Shown: positions 40,566 to 53,204 of the stretch, one piece after another
How positions within the stretch are numbered: the stretch's first letter is position 1
How the letters are laid out: the number at the start of each line of letters is the position of its first letter
Assembly: GCF_033807575.1 (NCBI RefSeq)
Contig: NC_084727.1
Location: 8,060,001 to 8,124,000 of the forward strand
Origin: Cydia pomonella
Taxonomy: Eukaryota; Arthropoda; Insecta; Lepidoptera; Tortricidae
Reading direction: 5' to 3'
DNA: 64,000 nt
The notes under the pieces: generated by a model
Told to the model about the DNA's origin: nothing
Databases searched by the model: none
The model's input: only the letters and a program-made list of their open reading frames with translations
Translations under genes and position numbers: made by a program

Positions 40566-43500
40566 ATGTCGCTGGAGGGTGTAGAGTGTGTGCGGGTGAA
40601 GGCGGAGCCCCCGTGGGAGTACACAGAGCTCGAGCAGCCCGAGGCACAGGCGACGCTCACATATACGGTGAAGGTAGAGCCCCAATGCCCCCAATCGGAG
40701 AGCGAGGTCGCTTGTGGCGTGAGCGATGCCAGCCTGCAGCTCAAACATGAGGTGAAAGAGGAAATTGAAATTGAAGTTGGCCCTGAGGAGTTCCATCAAT
40801 CCAAAGTCTGTCGTTTGCTTCCGCGGGAGTTAGCTAGCCTATATACGCATGAGCAATCCGGTACGTTGATGGCAGAGGTTAAGACAGAACCTGAAGATGA
40901 TATTTGTGACAGTAAGACACATGCCAGCTTGTACAAAGTTCATGAGAGTGCACAGACCAGGCATGTAGACTACATGGTGAAGGTTGAGGATGCATGTGGG
41001 GTGAGTGCCGCGCGAACAGGCGAAGACGAACTTGTTGGCCCGGAGGAATGCCAGAAGCCCAAAGAGATTTTAATGTCTCCAGGTATATTATTTGGTTCTT
41101 ATTTTAGCATAATTGGAATAGAACAAACCTTGAAATCTCTGGGACAGTCCTAAAATTTGGTATGTATGTAAATTAAAGACCACTTTTTCATGTCCACACC
41201 ATTTGACATTTTGGGACCTCGAGGAATCACAGCCATGTTGGAAAATGTGTACCATCCTGGAGAAATTCACATTTTATTCTAAATCTACGTTATGAAAGAA
41301 AATATGATTAAATGATATTAAATTCTACACAGAAAAGTACTGGATATCATTGCAAAAAAATACATCTTGTTATAAAAAATACTTCCTAAATCTAGGCTTA
41401 GTTCTTATACATTGTCAGGTGACATACACTTAATAGGAAACTCGTAGGCATATGACTTCCACTTTTTTCTATACATTTGTACATGATCTACCCCTATATC
41501 AATATTTTACTCGACTGCGACTTCACCAGAAAGTAGAGTTGTACTGATGATGCTGAACACCCTGTAGCTTAGGATACTTGCCGGATTTTTTGAAATGACA
41601 TATCGGTAGATTCCTCTTGCCCTTCACAACTTGCTTACACTTGTTTTATTAAAGAAAAATCAGTACAACCACCTTGAGAGGATGCCGAATATTAAACAAT
41701 ATTATATTCTCTAGCACCTAAGTTATTGAGCCGATTTCAATACAACAGACATGAGGCTAAATATTGTGATTGCAAAAACAGATTTTAGATCTTAAATGGG
41801 TTTCAAACAATAGTGACAGTAATCAGTCTGACAGATGATCAGGCGCCATCTTGAGAAGTATATGTCTTTTTTGGTTTATCCAATTTTTTCAGATTCTATG
41901 AGTTTTAAGTGAATATTGTGTATGGCGAAATGGAAGCTTATTAAATTCTACACAAAAATGATATGATGATGTATAAAATTTGTTTTGATTTGAAACAAAA
42001 AAGTATATTTCCAAATCGGTTCAGGTGTCTTTGAGTAGGTAAATGGGGGACATACATAATTGAGAACCTAATCTTTTATTGAAGTCAGTTAAAAACAGAA
42101 AAATAATTTCCAGTAGTTACCACTAAAAATTTTAATGTTCAATACTGCTTAAAATACATAGATAAATATGAACTGGGAATATTTTACGACAGGTGATTCG
42201 GTAAACTATATGTGAGTAAAGATCTTCATTTTTTTCAGTTTGTGGCTATAATGTTAAACAGATTTGTGTAGAATTATTTCATACATATAAGATACAAGAA
42301 ATAAATTGATGAAAGTCAATATTTCACATATGTATATTGATAATCTTATTTGGAAATATTTGTTCAGTTTTAGAGCAGTTTACTGAATTGGCTGTTGATG
42401 GGAAAAATAACCCACTCTTATATTGATGAAGGTAATTTTGACTGATTAATTTTTTTTTATGGGAAATTGGTCACTGAAAATTTCTACTTGATACCACCAA
42501 AATTATGTTGGTAAGTACTGGGAATTATTCTTCTAAGTTTTTTACCGGGGCTGGTTAGAATAAATATCTAAAATAATAATAGGAGGAATAACTCAATTCT
42601 CACAGCTTGCTATTGTATTAACTTTTGTTTTATTTGTTATTAAAGTTACATGTAGTATTTAATTTACAGGGCCAATTCAACGTGAAGACCGAAGGACGAA
42701 ACAAGGCTCGAAATCTTTACGGATTAGCAAAAAACGAAGTAAGCACAAAATGTATGACGAAAAGAAAACATATCAATGTGAGCAATGTAGTTACGCTACT
42801 GCCAATAAGAATCATATTACAACTCATATTATGATACATAATAGAGAGAAACCATTCCAATGTGACCACTGTAGTTTCACTTGTGCCCGAAAGGCTGGTT
42901 TAAAATGTCATATTATGACACATACTGGTAAAAAACCATTCAAATGTGATCACTGCAATTACGCTAGTGCAAAAAAATTTCAATTACAACGTCATATTAC
43001 GATACATACTGGTGAAAAACCTTTCAAATGTGAGCACTGTAGTTTCGCTACTACCAGTAAGAGTAATTTGAACCGTCATAAAACGACACATACTGGTGAA
43101 AAACCTTACAAATGTGACTACTGTGGTTACGCTTGCGCAAATAAGATTTATTTAAAACAACATATACTTACACATGGCAACAAACTTTACAACTGTGAGC
43201 TCTGTAGTTTCGCTGCTACCAGTCAGCGTTATTTGAACCGTCATAGAATGGTACATACCGGTCAAAAACCTTACAAGTGTGAGCAATGTAGTTACACTAC
43301 TTCCAGTAAGAGTAGTTTGAACCGTCATAAAAAAATACATACTGGTGACGTTCTTTACAAATGTGAGTACTGCAGTTACACTTGTGCTCATAAAGGTAAT
43401 TTAACAAAACATTTAATTGTACATTCTGCTGAAAATCCTTACAAGTGTGAGCACTGTAATTTTGCTACGACCAATAACAGTGCTTTGAAACATCATATAC

Positions 43501-43862
43501 TAATACATTCTCGTGATAAACCGTACAAATGTCACTTATGTAGTTACGCTTGTGCAAGTAAGCGTGTTTTAGAACGACACATGCTTAAACATGTGGAGAA
43601 ACCATACAGGTGTGAGCAGTGTAGTTTTGTTAGTACCGATAAGAGTTGTTTGGACCGTCATATGATCTTACATGATGATGGTGACAAACCATACAAATGT
43701 TATCGCTGTAGTTACGCTTGTGCACTGAAAAATAATTTGAATAAACATATGGTTGTACATTCTGGTGAGAAACCTTACAAGTGTGAATACTGTAGTTTTG
43801 CTAGTAGTAGAAAGAGTAATTTGACCCGTCATATAACTATACATACTGACAAACCATACTAA
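40566..43862 (+). CDS. C2H2 zinc-finger protein with SUMO-motif-rich N-terminus, two exons, 569 aa, 13 fingers
   Basis: Exons 40566-41082 and 42670-43862 join in phase (donor CCAG/GTATAT, acceptor TTTACAG). The first exon encodes about 172 acidic residues with repeated psi-K-x-E motifs (VKAEP, VKVEP, VKEE, VKTEP, VKVED). A block VKVE...ACGVS...GPEE is present twice, an internal duplication. The second exon begins with a basic linker (RTKQGSKSLRISKKRSKHK), then 13 C2H2 fingers from residue 207 to the end, mostly with TGEKP-like linkers and a C-x2-C-x12-H-x3-H spacing. Aromatic residues at finger starts (Y-K-C-E) are uniform, so the array grew by finger duplication. It is presumably a sequence-specific nuclear DNA-binding protein. 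The stop at 43860 cuts the array, and finger remnants follow. ATG 40566 is chosen because MSLE(G/D/S)VEC is shared by three paralogues. No orthologue name is offered. Confidence 0.9.
41083..42669 (+). other. Intron of the 40566 zinc-finger gene
   Basis: AT-rich, without a mobile element I can identify. The reading frame stays open for 24 codons past the donor (to 41153). Confidence 0.5.
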
Positions 43863-44025
43863 TGTGACTATCGTTGTTACGCTTATATAGATAAGAGTAT
43901 GCACTTTCAAAACATACAATTATACATTCTGGTGACAAACCTTACAAGTGTGAGCACAGCAGTTTCCCTAGAACCCATAAGAGTAATTTGAACCATACTG
44001 GTCACAAACCTTACAAATAGATTGC
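43863..44025 (+). pseudogene. Decayed zinc-finger codons after the stop of the 40566 gene
   Basis: The DNA still resembles the array: TGTGACTATCGTTGTTACGC, ACAAACCTTACAAGTGTGAG, AAGAGTAATTTGAACC and CACAAACCTTACAAAT. Frameshifts and stops break it. At least two or three fingers were lost from the C-terminus. Confidence 0.8.
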
Positions 44026-46020
44026 AGTAGTTTCGCTTGTTCACATAAACGCGTAGTTGTTTTAACTAGTACGGGGGCCACCGCCTATTTTTTTTTAATG
44101 CTACGAAATCAATGTAACGTCACATTGCAACATCAGCGTCAGAATTTAACTCTCATTTCTGACCTTTGTGTTCCGTATGCCATGGTATAAGGCCTATATA
44201 GATATTTGATCCTCAGGAAAATCGAGATTGATTGACTTTATTTACAAAAAACTGTCAAGTAGCCAATTGGATTTACCGCAATTTAAAACGAAACTGTTTA
44301 GGTGGTGTTTAGAATAAGTCCGGAAATTTGCCATTTGATAATGAAGTAATAATGTAAATATAGATTTAAGTTTTGTTATTATAGTTGTTAGGTTATTTGA
44401 TTTGTATGTCTGTATAGGTTGAAAGTGAAGATATATCTATATAAAAAAAAAATATGTACACCAATTTTTACATATAAATATTTCCTGGTAGATGGCGCTG
44501 TTACGACCGGCGAATATGCTAAATCTTGCGAACGTTTTTGTATCGTGGGATCTATACGATGTTAAACTTGTTTTTGTATTTTTGAAGGGATCTATGTGGA
44601 GATCGTTTAGATTGAATAAACGTGTCTGTTTATAATTAAACTTGTTGTTTATTGCTTCCCCTTTGAGACAAAACGCTTCACTGAGTTGAAAAGATTGATT
44701 CATATTAAGGAGTGCCATAATTCATATTATATTAATATCTTCCGCTCGCGGAGGTATATATCACTCTGTACAATCGCCCTCGATTAAGGAAATTGTTTTT
44801 TTTTAGCGAGAAAAATTACCAATCTCATGCCAGTGAAAACGAAACAATCGAAAGCCAACTCACCTCGTCTCTGCACCGAACAGCTGGTTGGTACCAACAC
44901 TTTACAATCGCGAGCTGATGCTGGGATGGCTCTGGCGAGGGTCTTGAGCACACAAATCGACAGTTGTAGCGTATTTTTGATTTATCACGACGAACGAGCT
45001 TGCGCCATCGAATCTATCTACCTTCAACTGCCTTTTATAAACGTCAAAAAAATATTCGAAAAAGCTACCCTACCTACTGTCGCTTAATAATGCGTTCCAT
45101 TTACGATATAGGTATAGAAATTACGTGTATCAAAAAATAACAAATAAAACTAAACTACATAGATATAGTGTCCGGAACCATCACACTCATTTCGCTCAGG
45201 TGATCTTAGAGTGCGTAATAAATAGATGGTTGTATTGTAATACACACAGTTATAGTGCGACCACAGACATCTCAAACGCTATGAGTGCGACCAAGATGGC
45301 GAATCACACGATAAGATCCCGCCATATTTTCCCGACACCCGACACACCGGTCGTTTCGTATATTCCGAATATAATATTCGCATCGTCTCACTCATTTGGC
45401 TTGGCTGGATAATGAGGGATAGAGCGAGCAAGTGACACTGAGATGAGTTACTGAGCGAGTTAAATCTCAAGTGATACAAAAGAGTGAGTGAGTTCAATCA
45501 AAATATACAAGGTGACCTTAGTCATTGGACAAACCCTGAAATCCCACGTAGGGTTACTTCTCAGGAATGCTCTGACGTTAATATTTTTTAATTAGAACAA
45601 AAGATAAAAGTTATTTGCAATAATCTACAACAAAAAGAAACAACACTGTGTTAATCTTTGGCAGTATTTTTGATTGTTTCCGTATAATTTGTTAGTGTCA
45701 TAAATAAAAAAGATAATAAAAAAGGTTGAAGAAGGTTCCATACTATTCTTTGAGGATATTTACCTTAGGAGCTACTAACAAATACAGGATGCTCTAAGTA
45801 AAAAATGGTAATTTGTTAATTTCTTCGAAACCGCTACAACGGTTGTTATGATACTTTGTACACTGGTTCTAAATACCCTAATGCATATGTATATTTCGGC
45901 TTTGTCCAATGACTAGCGACACACTGTATATTTCATTTAAATCACTCGTGTACGAGTAATGACACATGACTAGTCCAAAAGCTGCAAGTGTTACTTTAAA
46001 CGTCAAACTCATAAATATAA
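44026..46020. other. No recognised gene
   Basis: AT-rich. Small ORFs (44827-45087, 45125-45412) show no domain or splice context. 44190-44640 looks like the 3' end of an old retroelement but lacks diagnostic coding sequence. Confidence 0.4.
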
Positions 46021-46032
46021 ATAATTATTATA

Positions 46033-46266
46033 GGGACATTCTTACACAAATTGACTAAGCCCCACAGTAAAAGATCAAGAAGGCTTGTGTAGTGGGTACC
46101 CAGACAACGATAAATATATTATATAAATACTTACACAGAAAATATCCATAACTCAGGAACAAATGTCTGTGCTCATCACAGTAATAAATGCCCTTACCGG
46201 GATTCGAACCCAGGACCATCAGCTTCATAGGCAGGGCCACTACCCACTAGGCCAGACATGTCGTCA
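46033..46266 (-). mobile_element. SINE family 1
   Basis: Reverse complement of the family: tail TTACACAAATTGACTAAGCC, B box CGGGATTCGAACCCAGGACC, A box CTACCCACTAGGCCAGACAT. Confidence 0.9.
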
Positions 46267-46287
46267 GCTTGTATGAATTTATGACGT

Positions 46288-46340
46288 TAACACTTGCACC
46301 GTCTGGGCTATCAAAATCGCTGCCAACTTGGTCTGACTTT
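46288..46340. mobile_element. Half MITE of the 18285-18427 family
   Basis: CTGGGCTATCAAAATCGCTG and CCAACTTGGTCTGACTTTAG match only the right arm. Confidence 0.65.
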
Positions 46341-46799
46341 AGTACAAATAACCCTGGGCTATAACCGCGAAAATCGAAGTTCGTCAAATTGCGAGCATTT
46401 TTCTCTGTCACCCTAATTACGTCTTAGTAAGAGTAAAAGAGAAGGATCACGGCAATTTGCGAATTTCGGTCCTCGCGGTAGGCCCACTAGGTCCCATAAC
46501 GAATGAAGAAACCTCGAGAGCAGTATAGTCTGTCTAAATGTGCACCGATTTCAAAAGAACATAGTGAGAGATTGTCATTACAAACGTCATATTTTCGCAG
46601 AAATTTGCCAAGGTACAGTCGCCTCGCACAGGTGCAGTTGCAATAATTTGTTACTCTTCGAAGGGCTCAAAAGCAAAGAGCATATAATCACTCCGTTTTA
46701 CTCAAAAGTATGTGACACGCTCTTATGGCTCTACGATTAAGGCCGTGTCAAAATTATTTTGCGACCTTCGTTGTGTAACATATTATTGCAGGTGACTGT
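46341..46799. other. No recognised gene
   Basis: Contains a small ORF (46540-46740) without recognisable features. Confidence 0.4.
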
Positions 46800-46922
46800 A
46801 CTATTACTGTGCAGCGGCTGTAGCACGGTTGCATTGTTAGCACTTGTCACTTTCGCACTTACATACTTGTTAGAACGTGACAGGCATAGTGACAAGTGAT
46901 AAAAATGCGACCGTGCTATGGC
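46800..46922. mobile_element. MITE, family of 13945-14062
   Basis: CAGCGGCTGTAGCACGGTTG and GACCGTGCTATGGCCGCAG pair as outer arms around the GTGACAGGCATAGTGACAAG core. Confidence 0.8.
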
Positions 46923-47419
46923 CGCAGAACAGAATTGGAGAAAAAATTGGCAGCACAGAAGACTTCATTTTATACATAGAATTGAAAAGCTATTTTGAAA
47001 TATTTCAAAGTCCATCCAAGCTATACGCGGTAGCCAGCCAAGTTCAAAGAAAAATAAACTGGCGACCAAATTTGCAGCCACTTGAAGTTGCACAGGGAAC
47101 TCGTTTACGCATTAGGCACGTATAGGATTGAAACCCTTGCGCAAGTTTTGAAGAAACCGTTTTTTTTTGCACGATATTTAAAAGTAATTACTCAACATAA
47201 TTTGTGGTTATTATAACACTGATAGCTACTTAATAAGCTTAAGTAAGTTTATTAAAAATAGCGCTATATAATATTAAATAAAGATATTTACATTAATAAA
47301 AATCACGGAATAACAGCAGGATAGCAAGTAATCTCTATAAAATAATATTTGACCTCTATCTTTCGTCTGGCTGAATGCGCCAGGAGTGCGATGCCGATGC
47401 CATAAAAAAAAAAACTTTA
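46923..47419. other. No recognised gene
   Basis: AT-rich intergenic DNA. Confidence 0.4.
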
Positions 47420-47726
47420 ACTGACACTGTGTCACTGTCAGTGTCGTATGCATTTGGGATATATATTTTTTGTTTTGAATCGTAGTTTTTTGAGAATTTC
47501 TAAATTGTTCCAATCCTAGACTTTCTACTTTATTCAAAAATAATCATTGTATATGTCCTTAATTCATCAGAAATCAAGAATCAGTGGCCTTCGGGGTCGT
47601 TATAATATTTCACCGTTTCGCCGTTAGATTCTGGCAAAGTAAAAGTGTGTCATATCGTGAACATCGACGAGTTTTAATGCGACAGCAACGTGTTTCCATG
47701 TTTATCAGCAGTTGATTCGTCTAGTA
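47420..47726 (+). promoter_or_regulatory. Conserved 5' flank/5' UTR of the 47727 zinc-finger gene
   Basis: Paralogous to 40250-40565: CACTGTCAGTGTCGTATGCA, GTAGTTTTTTGAGAATTTCT and CAACGTGTTTCCATGTTTAT in the same order. Confidence 0.45.
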
Positions 47727-50700
47727 ATGTCGCTGGAAGACGTAGAGTGTGTACGGGTGAAGGCGGAGCCCCCGTGCGAGTACACGGAGCACGGGCACAC
47801 ATTTATCGTTAAGTCAGAGCCCGATTCGGACAGCGAGGAGGGCGCTTGTGGCGTCAGCGATGCCAGCCTGCACCTCAAACATGAGATGAAAGAGGAAATT
47901 GAAATTGAGATTGGTCCCGAGGTGTATCAGCAACATGCAGTGCTTCTAGTGTCTCCAGGTATGATGCTTGGTTCATACTTCACTTTGTGTTACATGCTTG
48001 CTTGGTACTTTTCTTTGGTCTCTAAATTACATGGATCACCTCAAACTACAGGGGAGAGCATAAAGCATATCTGTCTAACGGAGACAATTTTGGTTTTGTG
48101 TTAAATAGTATGATGGCGTATGAAAGTTGCTTTATAAGTCAATGGGAATCAACTTTAATAATAAATTAACTGTATTGAACTTTAACAAAAGAACTTTAAT
48201 AGTCTCCCTGTCAAATTAAACAGTGTCCGAACAGGTTTGCTTTTAAAAAATCCTTAAGTGAGCACTTTACTTGCAGTACTGAAAAATCTTAATGTTTCCA
48301 CTTTGTAAGTTCATCTGATTTCATATGTATGTATGTATATGTATTTGTATCAATATTATTTACATATATGTATGTAAATTTGATTGTTCCAATTTACATT
48401 ACAATTAGGTATCGGTACAAATTAGACATGCGCGAAACAGTGCTTCAAAAAGTAATGCTATATCACATCACTTTTTCGAAAACGTAATGTTACACTGAGA
48501 TATCACATCACTTATCACTCGAAACGAAACATTACCCGAACGAATACAGCGCGCGGGCGCGCGCGTGATGGCAACGTCACACTCATCACAGTACCAACTA
48601 CATTACGCAGCGAGTGTTAGGACTCTAGGGCGTATCATATCGGCACGTCGATCTATTACGCATTGCGTTTTGTCACCGCCATGTGATAGATCGTTTTTGT
48701 AATGTTTTTATTTTTATAGTCGTAAAATATGCATCATAGATAAAAAATAAAAGAAAATATCTGTTAATTAATGAGATTACGCCATCGAGAGTCACTAGGT
48801 AGTATTTTTATTTGGGTATATCAATAAAATTATGATATGATACTGATACGAGAATGTACTGTAAACACTAGCTCACTATTAAATTAAAGATAAATAAGTA
48901 ACTTCACTCGTGCTTAATTTAGTTTGCCGCGAAAGTCAACCAAACCAAACATTTCACAACAATAATAAACAGTAAATACGTTTTTGTTTGTCAAATTCAA
49001 ACTCGCAAGCGAATTATCATTTAGCCGCATCCTTATAGGTAAAATACTAAAAACATTGTAAGCTCTATGGTAACGCATTACAGTTTGAAATCGATTGCAG
49101 GTGCAAAAATCCGTTATCGTATCAATTTAATGAAATTTGCAATAACTCAAACGACTGCTACCGACCGGCCGAGCGGACCGATCCGAAGTGTTCCGAAAGC
49201 ATTGCGGAATGAGAGCGAGCGAGCAGTGAGTGCGGGTGCGAGCGGGATAGCAAAGTAATGATAGCATGGCAAACAAACATCACACATCACACCATCACGT
49301 GTCATTGCTCATTATACATTACGCGGATTCTACTTGAACGGACCTTTCGTACCGACTACCGGCGCGTCAATCTATATTGATGCTTTACGAGTTTACGCGC
49401 GCTTCGGCCAGTCATATGCTCGAGTGATGTTTGAAGTAATGCTTGGTTTCTCGGAGTGATGCGTAATGCAACATTACGCGTTTGAGTGATATCTCATTTG
49501 TGATGTTACGCGCATTACTTACACATGTCTAGTACAAATGTCTTCTTGATCTCATGGTCAAGAAGGTTGTTCGACATAGAAGGGCGTGGAAGGATCTTGT
49601 GGAGGCCCTTTGCACCTCCGGGGTTCCTTAGGACCAACAACAACTAATCGTATCATCTATACCAGGGGTGGACAACTTGATTAGACCCAAGATCTCCTGT
49701 TTATTAATGAAACCCTGTGCGATCTACCAATTACATACATCTTGAAACCTTAAATGAAACTGGTCTACGTATTTATATTTTTTGCCTTGCCACGATCGAC
49801 TGGACTAACAGTCGCGATCGACCTGATCTATACCATATGTTTTTGCACCACCTGCAACTTATCTGCTTTGCCTAAAGGTTGACTGGTAGAGAATGCCTTA
49901 TGGCATAATTTTGCCTTTTGTGCAGTGTGTTTTCTTATGTGCAGTAAAGTTAACACTATTATGTAAACTTAAAATATTATTGGTGATATTCATAAACGCA
50001 TTACTGGCCTGAATTAGCTATGAATTGTTTGTCTTTATCTGACATTTTGACTTATGTATTTGTAAGAAAGGGGTAAAAAAATAATTTAACTAAGCCTACC
50101 TATGTATACATTGACATTTTCTTTTTTGTGGTGACATTTCTTTATTTATTAATTTTATATTTTTTGTTTTAATGTTAAGTTGACGATCTTTTAGTGAAAG
50201 CCTTTGTTTTATCCTTTTGTGTAAAATACTGTGTCTTTTTCTTTAAGAAATAAATAAATCTAATCTAATCTAATCTAAATCAGGCCCATAAAGTTTTATG
50301 AATAAGGGGGTATGATTGTAAATATAATATTAATAATATAAACTGAATAAAAAAAAAAAAAATCAACCTCAAAATAACATTTACTGAGAAACAGACATAA
50401 AAAGACAGAGGAAACAACAGGCGGTCTCATCCCAAAGGAGCTATCTCTTCTAGACAACTTTTCGGAGAACAAAGTCCGCTTACCAAATATAGGCTCTCCT
50501 CTACTAATTATTTTGGTGACTATGTTTACAACCTGTTACAATAGGCACTCGGGAATCTGGTGCTTGTCAATTGAGGATTTTTATAAATATAATAGGACAT
50601 TTATTACACAAATTGACTAAGTCCCACAGTAAGCTCAATAAGGCTTGTGTTGAGGGTACTTAGACAACGATATATATAATATATAAATATTTATAAATAC

Positions 50701-52709
50701 TTAAATACATAGAAAACACCCATGACTCAGGAACAAATATTCATGCTCATCACACAAATAAATGCCCTTACCAGGATTTGAACCCGGGACCATCAGCTTC
50801 GTAGGCAGGGTCACTACCCACTAGGCCAACCCGGTCGTCTCACGGTCGATTTAACATCCAGGTTGCCGATCCGGCAGTTTACACAGCCAAAGATTACAGA
50901 GCGTATGAATTGTTTGGTAGTTCCACATATCTGTTTTCATGCTTTTATTTCCCATACAGTACTAGGCAGTTTCAATAATCAGGCAAATGGGGGAATAATT
51001 CGGGTGCCGCATATTACACAAAAAAGTAATTAACTCAAAAAAAATTGAAAAAAGTGGAAAATAAAAAGAAAATTATTCAGCAGTCAGATAACCACAGCCT
51101 CTTCAATCTCCCCTTGAGCGACGCAACGTGCGTGTCTGAGCGGAATAGGCAACCCATTCCAGTTGGACTGCACGCACTGTGAACGATTTGTCCACGATTT
51201 TTTATTGGAGAGGTAAGGCAAGTGATAAATACGCGAAATATTATAAGAATAAGAATAAGAAATATTTATTAGCACAAAAAGTTACAAAATTTAGATTAAT
51301 ATTTAATTGTACTCACAGAAAATTGCGCTAAAAGGTCTTCACTCAGCTTGATGTCCCGAAGTTTCTTCCTTCCAAGTCTTACGACACACTACGGGACGCT
51401 GGTTTTCAGTGAAGCCTGGTAAAACTAAAACTAATTATAAAACTAGAACTAAACCTAGATCTAGAACTAAAAAAAAAAAAACTAGATGCTACCAATATCC
51501 AAGAAAATATACTCAACACAATAAATATACACAGCATTTGTAACAAAAACATAGAATTCGAATACTTACTAATCTTTTAATGAACATAAAGAACAAACAC
51601 AAGAAATAAATATAAATAAAAAATCAGAAGAGAGGAATTATAATTCTTAAATTAAGGTTCTTAATTTATATATATATAAACCCATATCTTAATTAATATG
51701 TATACTTGTTGTGTCTTTGTGTGTGCGTATGTGTGTGAGTGTATGTGCACGGTTGCCTAAGTACTACACTTTTGTTTGTCCAGCAGAAAATTTCTAAGCT
51801 TAAGTTTAAAAGAAGCGATCGACAAATATAACACTCATATAACACTCCTTGGAGATGTAGATTTAGTGCAGGGACACCCTTGCATACATTAGCCCGATTC
51901 CCTAGAGTTGGTGCTGCAGGTACAGTCACTAATAAAACCTTGTCCCAAAAATGATGTTTTTGCCAAAAACTTATTGTTTGTTATAACTTGTTTTATTAAC
52001 ACGAAGTATTTACCTTACAGAGCGAAAACATGAAGAAACGGCGCAACCAGACTCGCAATTTTCAATTCTTCGAAAAACACTTATTCACGGGAAAAGTGCA
52101 GACGAGAACCCATATAAATGTAACTATTGCAATTACTCTAGCACTAATAAGAATCATGTAAAAAATCATATTGTGACGCACACTGGAGAGAAACCATACA
52201 AGTGTGACTACTGTACTTACACTTGCGCCAGGACTGGTGATTTGAACCGTCACATGAAAATACACACTGGTGACACTTTTAAATGCGACTACTGTACTTA
52301 CGCTTGTGCAAGTAAGCGACTTCTAAAACAACATTTATTTACTCACGGTGATAAACCCTACAAATGTAAACACTGCAACTACGCTGCAAACAATGCGAGT
52401 AATTATAACAATCATATGTTGATACACACCGGTGAAAAGTCTCACCAATGCAGTTACTGCTCTTACTCCACTTCCCGAAGAACCGATTTAATATGTCATA
52501 TCAGAATACACGTTGGTCTAAAGCCTTACAAGTGCGATCAGTGTGGTTATGCTAATGCCAAATTAGGTAATTTAAGACATCATATGAAGATACACACTGG
52601 AGACACACCTCATAAATGTGAGCACTGTGGTTATGCTACCGCGTATAAAAGCAATTTAAAAGCCCATATGAAGAGAGTACATAAAAATTACTTACCTTCG
52701 TCTGAATAA
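47727..52709 (+). CDS. C2H2 zinc-finger protein with SUMO-motif-rich N-terminus, two exons, 306 aa, 7 fingers
   Basis: Exons 47727-47958 and 52021-52709 join in phase (CCAG/GTATGA donor, CCTTACAG acceptor) across a 4.06-kb intron. The N-terminus (77 codons) starts MSLEDVECVRVKAEP and contains VKSEP, ACGVSDASL and KEEIEIEIGPE, closely matching the 40566 paralogue but without its internal duplication. The second exon has a short linker (ERKHEETAQPDSQFS) and seven C2H2 fingers from residue 109 to about 300, several with TGEKP or TGD linkers, ending KNYLPSSE. It is presumably a nuclear DNA-binding regulator and a tandem duplicate of 40566 with far fewer fingers. An additional intron exon cannot be excluded, but none is needed for phase. 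Confidence 0.88.
48423..49531. mobile_element. hAT-like non-autonomous element, 1.1 kb, with 8-bp target duplication
   Basis: The ends TAGACATG and CATGTCTA are inverted, with related subterminal sequence (GTAATG.. / ..CATTAC, GATATCAC / GTGATATC). GTACAAAT directly repeats at 48415-48422 and 49532-49539. An 8-bp duplication is usual for the hAT superfamily. The interior, including a GC-rich part with many GAGCG/CGCTC words, has no transposase. Confidence 0.75.
49556..49650 (+). mobile_element. LINE C-terminal relic
   Basis: The plus strand reads RAWKDLVEALCTSGVP and a stop, followed by CAACAACAACTA. The same end occurs at 53640-53705. Confidence 0.65.
49860..50285 (+). repeat. Retroelement 3' end with ATCTA tail
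   Basis: GGTTGACTGGTAGAGAATGC and TTATGTGCA(G/A)TAAAGTT are shared with 56125-56215. A separate tail AAATAAATCTAATCTAATCT closes at about 50280. Confidence 0.55.
50593..50838 (-). mobile_element. SINE family 1, full-length
   Basis: Tail TTACACAAATTGACTAAGTC, B box GGATTTGAACCCGGGACCAT, A box CTACCCACTAGGCCAACCCG. Well preserved. Confidence 0.92.
50839..52020. other. Rest of the intron of the 47727 gene
   Basis: AT-rich. It holds a segment at 51925-51990 (AAAAATGATGTTTTTGCCAA) shared with 21350-21415 and 55185-55260, and a short CA/TG-rich run at about 51715-51750. No coding sequence seen. Confidence 0.45.
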
Positions 52710-52774
52710 GGTGGCCCGTTCAGTTTTTTTGCGAACACACTAGTGTTTTACATTTACACCGACCGAAATCAAAG

Positions 52775-52780
52775 AATAAA
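52775..52780 (+). terminator. Possible poly(A) signal AATAAA of the 47727 gene
   Basis: First AATAAA, 66 bp after the stop codon at 52709. Confidence 0.45.
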
Positions 52781-52844
52781 TAATAATACTATCTTACAGA
52801 AATGACAGTTCCTACAAAACCGAAGTTCGACAGCGATTCACGGA

Positions 52845-53045
52845 CAAATCATGCTGTCTCTTTCTATTTTATGCTACTATCCCTTTCGGCTATTTAGGGT
52901 TGTCAAAATTCAAGTCATCTGTGGTTGTGCATACAAAGGGACGTGAAGTTGTACCAACCCTAATAATTGCTCGGAGCAATGCTGAGCCGAATGCAGCCGA
53001 GAATGCCCGAACGCTCTTGTGTCTCGCCACTGCCGAAATGAACTA
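52845..53045. repeat. Dispersed repeat shared with 18430-18640
   Basis: Shares TTGTCAAAATTCAAGTCAT, CTGTGGTTGTGCA and GCTGAGCCGAATGCAGCCGAG with the left copy. Confidence 0.65.
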
Positions 53046-53204
53046 AAATAACTAAAGTCTGTCTGTCTGAGCTCAAAAATGACCCCACAGGAATTGTGCC
53101 GCGAGCGACTCAACTACAAAACAAAAAAAAAAATCAAAAAAAATCAGTCGAATTGAGAACCTCCTCCTTTTTTGAAGTCGGTTAACAACTAAGAAGATAT
53201 GGAC

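Noticed and set aside
44827..45412. Two adjacent ORFs after the 13-finger gene
   Set aside because: No similarity to known domains, no finger motifs, ordinary composition. Chance ORFs.
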